Source of the DNA: an uncultured Collinsella sp.
GTDB lineage: Bacteria; Actinomycetota; Coriobacteriia; Coriobacteriales; Coriobacteriaceae
Assembly: GCA_959020035.1 (NCBI GenBank)
Contig: CAUEQX010000060.1
Span: forward strand, 1-10,303
Length of the DNA stretch: 10,303 nucleotides
Direction: 5' to 3'
The position numbers were made by a program, and so were the translations under genes. A model generated the notes under the pieces. That model worked only from the letters and a program-made list of their open reading frames with translations. It ran no database searches and was not told the DNA's origin. Shown here in pieces: positions 6,601 through 10,303 of this stretch. Position 1 is the stretch's first letter. Every line of letters begins with the position of its first letter.

Positions 6601-7176
6601 GTGAGTACCCGTAGCGCCACGAACAAGCGCACGCAATCCCGCGAGGTTACCGGGGTTGCGCGCAAGTCCGCCGCATCCGCTAAGCCCGCCCGTCAGGCAG
6701 CGAGCTCTGTTCACGTCGTGCCGGCATCATCCAAGGCACGCCGCAAAGAGCTCGAGAAGGGCGAAAACCTGGAAGGCCTTTCCAAGGAGGAAAAACGCGC
6801 CCGCAAGGCCAAGCAGCGCGCCCACGAGGATCGCATCTACACGGTGTCGAATATCCTTCTCAAGCAGGATGAGGACTACACCAAGCGCCGCCGTATTTGG
6901 TGGGCTGTGCTCGCTATCGGAATGGTGCTCGTCGTGGCAATTTGGGCTTCGCTCTACTTCGCTCCCGGCGGCACGGTGTCCAGCCCTGTTCAGATGGTCG
7001 GCATCGTCTTGTCCTATGTCATCATCCTAGGTGACTTTATCTACGACTTCGCTCGTATTCGTCCCTTGCGCAACATGTACCGCGCACAGGCCGAGGGCAT
7101 GTCCGAGAACAAGCTCAACGCTCTTATCGAGCGCGCGGCTGCCGAGGAGGACAAAAAGGACTCCAAGAAGAAGTAA
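6601..7176 (+). CDS. Two-helix membrane protein with basic N terminus, unknown function
   Basis: I do not recognise this 191-residue protein. Residues 1-45 are Ser/Ala/Arg/Lys-rich and likely disordered. Residues 45-98 are highly charged and probably helical (KARRKELEKGENLEGLSKEE, then RARKAKQRAHEDR). Two hydrophobic segments follow (about 100-120 and 129-150), and a Lys/Glu-rich tail ends in DKKDSKKK. Both long ends are strongly basic and so should be cytoplasmic, with a short external loop APGGTVSS between the helices. The GTG start follows the purC stop with no gap and has AAGGAG at 6586-6591 within the end of purC, so it is translationally coupled to purC. A terminator follows at 7209-7237, making this the last gene of the unit. 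The layout suggests a small membrane scaffold, but no function can be given. That it is a real gene is well supported by codon use and placement. Confidence 0.85.
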   Translation: MSTRSATNKRTQSREVTGVARKSAASAKPARQAASSVHVVPASSKARRKELEKGENLEGLSKEEKRARKAKQRAHEDRIYTVSNILLKQDEDYTKRRRIWWAVLAIGMVLVVAIWASLYFAPGGTVSSPVQMVGIVLSYVIILGDFIYDFARIRPLRNMYRAQAEGMSENKLNALIERAAAEEDKKDSKKK

Positions 7177-7208
7177 CGTTTGCATACATACTTATCGCTA
7201 AGATATAA

Positions 7209-7237
7209 GGCGCGTCGTTTTTGCGGCGCGCCTTTTT
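7209..7237 (+). terminator. Intrinsic terminator of the purC unit
   Basis: A 9-bp stem GGCGCGTCG/CGGCGCGCC (7209-7217, 7224-7232, one G-T pair) has a 6-base loop and is followed by five T residues. It lies 32 bases after the membrane-protein stop and matches a canonical rho-independent terminator. Confidence 0.9.
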
Positions 7238-7265
7238 ATTGTCCTATAGATAGATGGAGTGGCAC

Positions 7266-8546
7266 ATGATTCGAGCTGCCCTGACGGTCGAAGAGGCTCT
7301 GGAGGGTATGAAGTCCCTGGAGCCCAAGATTAAAAACTATGCGTGTCTGGTTGTCCGCAAGGGCGTAAACGTTAAACCCGGCCAGGAAGTCGTCGTTCAG
7401 TCTCCGGTCGAGTGCGCGCCGTTTGCGCGCGTGGTGGTCGCGGAGGCTTATGCCGCCGGCGCCGGTCACGTGACGGTTATTTGGGCTGACGATGCCGTGA
7501 CAAGGCTTGCGTACGAGCATGTCGATAAAAGCTATTTTGAGCAGACGCCCGAGTGGAAGCGCCTGCAGCTGGATTCTTTGGCCCAAGATGGTGCCTGCTT
7601 TATCTTTATCGAGGGTGCGGACCCTACAGCTCTCAAGGGTATCGATCCCGCCAAGCCCGCCGCGGCTTCCAAGGCAAGGAATACGCAGTGCAAGGTCTTT
7701 CGCCGTGGACTGGATTACAACATCAACCCGTGGTGTATCGCCGGCGCTCCGGTCGTGGCTTGGGCGCGCGAGGTGTTCCCGGGAGACGCCGATGAGGTCG
7801 CAATCTATAAGCTGTGGAATGCAATTCTGCACACTGCTCGCGCCGATGGCCGGGACCCGGAGAGCGACTGGGAACTCCATGACGCCGCATTCGAAAAGAA
7901 CCTGCGTTTCCTAAACGATAATCAATTTGATTGCCTGCACTACACCGCTTCGAACGGAACTGATCTGACGATTGGTATGGCGAAGGGCCATGAGTGGGCC
8001 GGCGGCAAGGGCAAGACGCCCGACGGGCACCCCTTCTTCCCGAACATCCCCACCGAGGAAGTCTTCACCTCGCCTGATCGTATGCGTGCCGACGGTATCG
8101 TGTACTCGGCCATGCCGCTCATCCACCACGGCAATAAGCTCGACGATTTTTGGATTAAGTTCGAGGGTGGCCGCGTGGTGGACTACGACGCCCGCGTGGG
8201 CAAGGCAACGCTTGCGAGCATCATTGACACCGACGAAGGTGCCGCTCATCTGGGCGAGGTCGCGCTCATCTCCAAGAACACGCCGATCCGCGAAAGCGGC
8301 GTTCTGTTCTATGACACACTCTATGACGAGAACGCCAGCTGTCATCTCGCGCTAGGTGTCGGTTTCCCCGAATGCATCGAGGGCGGGTATGACATGTCCA
8401 AGGAGGAGCTCTTGGAGCATGGCGTTAACGTCTCGAGCACGCACGTCGACTTTATGATTGGCACGGACGACATCGATATTACGGGCGTTACGCCCGATGG
8501 ACGTGAAGTTGTGATTTTCCAGAACGGTCAATGGAGTTGGGAATAG
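7266..8546 (+). CDS. M29-family metallo-aminopeptidase (AmpS/PepS-like)
   Basis: This is a cytosolic enzyme that removes N-terminal residues from peptides using a two-metal centre. The 426-residue product is close to the usual 410-420. The five expected metal ligands are visible and correctly spaced: E265 in IPTEEVFTSP, E331 in LGEVAL, H360 in ENASCHLALG, and H393 and D395 in SSTHVDFMIG. The block NGTDLTIGM (230-238) before them is also typical. Spacings agree with my recollection of the Staphylococcus and Thermus enzymes. The ATG at 7266 is preferred because GGAG (7256-7259) lies six bases upstream; the ATG four codons earlier has no ribosome site. The gene stands alone between a terminator and tRNA-Lys, and its last codons overlap the tRNA promoter. 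Substrate preference cannot be read from sequence. Confidence 0.94.
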   Translation: MIRAALTVEEALEGMKSLEPKIKNYACLVVRKGVNVKPGQEVVVQSPVECAPFARVVVAEAYAAGAGHVTVIWADDAVTRLAYEHVDKSYFEQTPEWKRLQLDSLAQDGACFIFIEGADPTALKGIDPAKPAAASKARNTQCKVFRRGLDYNINPWCIAGAPVVAWAREVFPGDADEVAIYKLWNAILHTARADGRDPESDWELHDAAFEKNLRFLNDNQFDCLHYTASNGTDLTIGMAKGHEWAGGKGKTPDGHPFFPNIPTEEVFTSPDRMRADGIVYSAMPLIHHGNKLDDFWIKFEGGRVVDYDARVGKATLASIIDTDEGAAHLGEVALISKNTPIRESGVLFYDTLYDENASCHLALGVGFPECIEGGYDMSKEELLEHGVNVSSTHVDFMIGTDDIDITGVTPDGREVVIFQNGQWSWE

Positions 8547-8565
8547 TTCCAGACCGTGGTACAAT
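8537..8565 (+). promoter_or_regulatory. Promoter of tRNA-Lys
   Basis: TTGGGA (8537-8542) and TACAAT (8560-8565) are separated by 17 bases, and the -10 box lies nine bases before the tRNA 5' end. The -35 box falls inside the last codons of the aminopeptidase gene. Confidence 0.55.
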
Positions 8566-8574
8566 GCCACCCGC

Positions 8575-8647
8575 GGGCCGTTAGCTCAGTTGGCAGAGCA
8601 GGGGACTTTTAATCCCAAGGTCCAGGGTTCGAACCCCTGACGGCCCA
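8575..8647 (+). tRNA. tRNA-Lys (anticodon TTT)
   Basis: A complete 73-base cloverleaf reads AAA/AAG lysine codons. The acceptor stem GGGCCGT/ACGGCCC (8575-8581, 8640-8646) is fully paired. The D arm is GCTC/GAGC, and the anticodon loop CTTTTAA (8606-8612) has TTT at 8608-8610. The T arm is CAGGG-TTCGAAC-CCCTG (8623-8639). The outermost anticodon-stem pair is a G/A mismatch. The discriminator base is A8647. CCA is not encoded (CCC follows), so it must be added after transcription. The 3' end is the apparent target of an integrative element: bases 8631-8652 recur exactly at 8809-8830. Confidence 0.96.
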
Positions 8648-8652
8648 CCCAA
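8631..8652 (+). repeat. att-like direct repeat, left copy (inside tRNA-Lys)
   Basis: This 22-base segment covers part of the T arm, the acceptor 3' strand and five flanking bases of tRNA-Lys, beginning GAACCCCTGACGG. It is repeated without mismatch at 8809-8830. Duplication of a tRNA 3' end is the classic product of integration by a tyrosine recombinase. No integrase gene is visible in this window. Confidence 0.7.
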
Positions 8653-8661
8653 GATTGTTGA

Positions 8662-8691
8662 GACGGTCAACTCCGGTTGGCCGTCTTTTTT
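8662..8691 (+). terminator. Intrinsic terminator of tRNA-Lys
   Basis: A 10-bp stem GACGGTCAAC/GTTGGCCGTC (8662-8671, 8676-8685) is capped by TCCG, a UNCG-type tetraloop closed by C-G, and followed by six T. It lies 14 bases after the tRNA. A second version with the same loop and T tract is at 9948-9975. Confidence 0.9.
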
Positions 8692-8736
8692 GTCGCCCTT
8701 TCATGGGTTCGAACCCGTCGGGGCGCGGAGCTGAGT

Positions 8737-8807
8737 AAACGCGTGAGCGTTTGCCAGCGCAGCGCGCAAGGCGCGAAAGCGCCGCAGCGGCCGCCTGCGG
8801 AGCAGGC
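8737..8807. repeat. Multi-hairpin element, copy 2
   Basis: Three successive hairpins are present: AAACGC/GCGTTT with loop gtga (8737-8742, 8747-8752), GGCGC/GCGCC with loop gaaa (8770-8774, 8779-8783), and GCCTGC/GCAGGC with loop gga (8793-8798, 8802-8807). Order, loop types and linkers (GCAA before hairpin 2, GCAGC after it) match copy 1 at 1-76, while the stems of hairpins 2 and 3 differ completely. The two 4-base loops are of GNRA type. The element ends one base before the duplicated tRNA end, so any sequence equivalent to the closing arm of copy 1 (87-96) is missing. Confidence 0.6.
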
Positions 8808-8808
8808 T

Positions 8809-8830
8809 GAACCCCTGACGGCCCACCCAA
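8809..8830 (+). repeat. att-like direct repeat, right copy
   Basis: This is an exact 22-base copy of tRNA-Lys positions 8631-8652 without the rest of the tRNA. It marks an old integration boundary. AT-rich DNA carrying the TraX-family gene begins immediately after it. Confidence 0.7.
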
Positions 8831-8845
8831 AGAAAGGAAAAAGAA

Positions 8846-9643
8846 ATGAAAACAGATAGATACGGAATTAGCGGCAGCACATTAAAGATAATAGCGGCCA
8901 TCTCGATGGTTCTCGATCATGTAAGCAGGATCGTCCTGACCAATGGAATCATGACTCACGCATCGTACAATCAGATATCAGACGAACAGTGGGCGATTCT
9001 AAGCGAGGCTTCGGATGTGCTTCATGTTCTTGTCAGAATTGCATTTCCCTTATTTTGTTTTTTGATAGTTGAGGGATTTTTGCATACTCATGACATAAAG
9101 AAGTACCTGCGAAATATGCTTGTCTTCGCAATCATTGCGGAGCCCATATACGATTTCGTTCAAACCGGGCAGCTATTTGACCTTCGGCAACAGAATGTTA
9201 TGTATGAGCTCCTGCTTTCCTTGGTCTTTTTGATTATTCTGGAAAAGATACAAAGTCTTTCAAAATGGAAAAGGTACATCGCAGAAACTGCTCTGATTGT
9301 TTTGACAGCACTGGCAGCTGAATACACTAAACTGGATGGCGGTGTGTATGGCATTCTGCTTGTGGCTGCATTCTATTTATTCCACGACAGCAAGGCCAAG
9401 ATGTTCTTTGCTGCAGTATGCGCAGTGTTCCTTTCGTCATGCCATATAGTTGGCGGCGGATTTGAGTTTGCTACAGCTAATGTATTTAATCCTGATGTTG
9501 CTGCCGCGGTCGTTTCGTTGCTGCTTATCAATCTTTATAATGGCAAGCGAGGGCTGAAGCTCAAATATTTCTTCTACATTTTCTATCCGGCACATCTTGC
9601 TCTGCTTTATGGTGTCTCACTTATTGTTTTGAACTGTCTTTAA
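8846..9643 (+). CDS. TraX family integral membrane protein
   Basis: This is a 265-residue, multi-pass membrane protein of the TraX family. The founding member, in the F plasmid, N-acetylates pilin, and many chromosomal homologues have no known target. Family marks seen are the N-terminal LKIIAAISMVLDHV (13-26), the long block RIAFPLFCFLIVEGFLHTHD (64-83) continuing to AEPIYD (98-103), and the C-terminal YPAHLALLY (247-255). About seven to eight hydrophobic segments are present. AAAGGA at 8833-8838 gives a ribosome site for the ATG at 8846. The gene is much more AT-rich than everything upstream and uses codons such as ATA, AGA and TTA that the neighbours avoid, so it was probably acquired horizontally with the tRNA-Lys-linked segment. 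No conjugation genes accompany it here, so a role in acylating a surface polymer or peptide is as plausible as one in conjugation. Confidence 0.88.
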   Translation: MKTDRYGISGSTLKIIAAISMVLDHVSRIVLTNGIMTHASYNQISDEQWAILSEASDVLHVLVRIAFPLFCFLIVEGFLHTHDIKKYLRNMLVFAIIAEPIYDFVQTGQLFDLRQQNVMYELLLSLVFLIILEKIQSLSKWKRYIAETALIVLTALAAEYTKLDGGVYGILLVAAFYLFHDSKAKMFFAAVCAVFLSSCHIVGGGFEFATANVFNPDVAAAVVSLLLINLYNGKRGLKLKYFFYIFYPAHLALLYGVSLIVLNCL

Positions 9644-9665
9644 AAACTCTCAAACAAGTCTCTGA

Positions 9666-9914
9666 AAGCAGAAACAAATTGACCCTAAGACTGCTTGTGA
9701 ATTTCCGGAAGACCTGAGAGATGCGTGGATAGACAACGAGGGCTGCAGAAAGATGCTACTCAGTTCTCTGGCGGATCGCATGAATCTGTATGAGGATCAC
9801 TTTCACACACTCATTAATAACAGCGATAAACACGGCAGATCCTCAAAACATGAGACTGTGAAGGTCGAAAGATGCTTCGAAAGCATGAATGGCAGCGAGA
9901 AAACGAGTTCGTAA
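9666..9914 (+). pseudogene. ORF remnant without start codon, unknown family
   Basis: After a TGA at 9663-9665 a frame stays open for 82 codons to TAA at 9912-9914. The reading looks like genuine protein, containing EFPEDLRDAWIDNEGCRKM followed by LLSSLADRMNLYEDHFHTL and a hydrophilic tail. It has no early ATG; the first in frame is at 9753, without a ribosome site, and would give 53 residues. It begins 22 bases after the TraX stop and shares its AT-rich composition. I read it as the 3' part of a mobile-element gene whose 5' end was lost. I do not recognise the family. Confidence 0.45.
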
Positions 9915-9947
9915 GCACCCTCTGGATGCTCCAGCATAAAACAGAAA

Positions 9948-9975
9948 GCGATCGACTCCGGTTGGTCGCTTTTTT
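9948..9975 (+). terminator. tRNA-type intrinsic terminator without its tRNA
   Basis: A 9-bp stem GCGATCGAC/GTTGGTCGC (9948-9956, 9961-9969, with two G-T pairs) has a TCCG loop and six T. It shares the core ACTCCGGTTGG and the downstream bases to 10002 with the tRNA-Lys terminator region (8662-8718), but no tRNA precedes it. It may now end transcription from the remnant at 9666-9914. Confidence 0.8.
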
Positions 9976-9988
9976 GTTGCCGGTGCAT

Positions 9989-10000
9989 GGGTTCGAACCC
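9989..10000. repeat. 12-bp palindrome GGGTTCGAACCC (third occurrence)
   Basis: This perfect palindrome also occurs at 8705-8716 and within the T arm of tRNA-Lys at 8625-8636. In the two non-tRNA copies it follows the T tract of a terminator at the same distance and has the same flanks (CAT before, GT after). It may be a tRNA-derived scar or a recombinase-related site. Confidence 0.6.
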
Positions 10001-10002
10001 GT

Positions 10003-10170
10003 ATCAATCTATATATAAGAACGCTTGGCGAACAATACCCGCCTTTTACCGATGGGAAACAAATAGCTGATGCTTTTGGAGTAAAGTGGCGCTCCAGAGA
10101 TGACCGATACCTCAATACTCATAAAACAGCTGGTCATCGCCAATATCAGAAGCCAATGCTTCAGTTTTAA
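10003..10170 (+). pseudogene. Fragment resembling a MerR/excisionase-type DNA-binding protein
   Basis: The frame is open from 9940 to TAA at 10168-10170, but protein-like sequence begins near 10003. It reads FTDGKQIADAFGVKWRSRDD, then RYLNTHKTAGHRQY. The segment GKQIADAFGVKWRS has the spacing of a short helix-turn-helix, and TAGHRQY recalls the T-GHRRY wing seen in MerR, IS607-resolvase and some excisionase N termini. No in-frame ATG precedes it, and the frame runs upstream through the terminator at 9948-9975, so it is a truncated relic. An excisionase-like gene beside an attachment site would fit an integrative element. Similarity is by eye only. Confidence 0.4.
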
Positions 10171-10303
10171 CCCCACTGATGCGACTGAGGGATCTATTCA
10201 TTTGTGAACAAAATATGGAGTACCGGATTCCCGCCCACGGCGCCCCTCCGGTCTGGCAATATATCTCCTTGCCGCGCGGCCCGGTCGAACCGGATCGGCC
10301 GCA
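10171..10303. other. Window end: return to GC-rich DNA, no assignable gene
   Basis: The sequence is AT-rich to about 10220 and then abruptly GC-rich. On the + strand an ATG at 10215 opens a frame of 29 codons that reaches the window end (MEYRIPAHGAPPVWQ...) but lacks a ribosome site. On the minus strand a frame entering from the right edge ends at a TGA near 10206-10208. Neither is convincing alone. A short hairpin CCGGT/ACCGG with loop cga lies near 10281-10293. Confidence 0.3.

Noticed and set aside
5611..6714. 367-codon open frame on the minus strand opposite purC
   Set aside because: It covers purC and its leader, is Leu/Arg/Gly/Asp-rich with no recognisable domain, and purC on the + strand is certain.
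7236..7880. 214-codon minus-strand frame opposite the aminopeptidase
   Set aside because: It is a shadow of the M29 gene and would also run through the purC-unit terminator.
8705..8716. A second tRNA, suggested by GGGTTCGAACCC after the tRNA-Lys terminator
   Set aside because: Only a T-arm-like palindrome is present. One C is missing for a proper T stem, and no acceptor, D or anticodon arm is found on either strand.
8609..8830. Minus-strand frame across tRNA-Lys and the hairpin element
   Set aside because: It is the reverse reading of a tRNA, its terminator and palindromic DNA. A similar peptide (RPTGVD) appears opposite 9948-10002 only because the terminator module is repeated.
1..10303. 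CRISPR array, toxin-antitoxin pair, or defence operon
   Set aside because: No regularly spaced repeats with spacers and no recognisable cas, toxin, antitoxin or restriction genes were found.

Overview
This window looks like chromosome of a high-GC Gram-positive gut bacterium. My best guess is Collinsella or a close Coriobacteriia relative, judged from protein style, codon use and gene content, without any database search. Every gene I can support lies on the + strand.

Positions 1-8650 are ordinary core chromosome with strongly GC-ending codons. In order: a structured, gene-free multi-hairpin element (1-96); purB (201-1547); an overlapping pair encoding a TSCPD-domain protein (1676-1939) and a Tat-exported lipoprotein (1939-3150); an OmpR/PhoB-type response regulator (3304-4026) with its HAMP histidine kinase (4038-5603); purC (5713-6600); a directly abutting two-helix membrane protein of unknown role (6601-7176), closed by a clear intrinsic terminator; an M29-family metallo-aminopeptidase (7266-8546); and tRNA-Lys(TTT) (8575-8647) with its own promoter and terminator. 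purB and purC act in the same pathway: PurC makes SAICAR, and PurB cleaves SAICAR to AICAR and adenylosuccinate to AMP. Two unrelated transcription units lie between them.

From the tRNA onward the window looks like an accessory junction. The last 22 bp spanning the tRNA 3' end and its flank are repeated exactly at 8809-8830. This is the usual mark of a tRNA-targeting integrative element. Between the two copies is a second multi-hairpin element with the same architecture as the one at 1-96 but different stem sequences. Beyond it the base composition turns AT-rich: a TraX-family membrane protein (8846-9643), an ORF remnant without a start codon (9666-9914), a second copy of the tRNA terminator plus a 12-bp palindrome (9948-10002), and a fragment resembling a MerR/excisionase-type DNA-binding protein (about 10003-10170). 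GC-rich sequence returns at about 10220 and runs to the window end without a gene I can assign.

The best candidates for something undescribed are the two multi-hairpin elements, whose stems change while pairing, loop type and linkers are kept, and the layered tRNA-Lys junction. I see no CRISPR array, no complete insertion sequence and no convincing new defence system.
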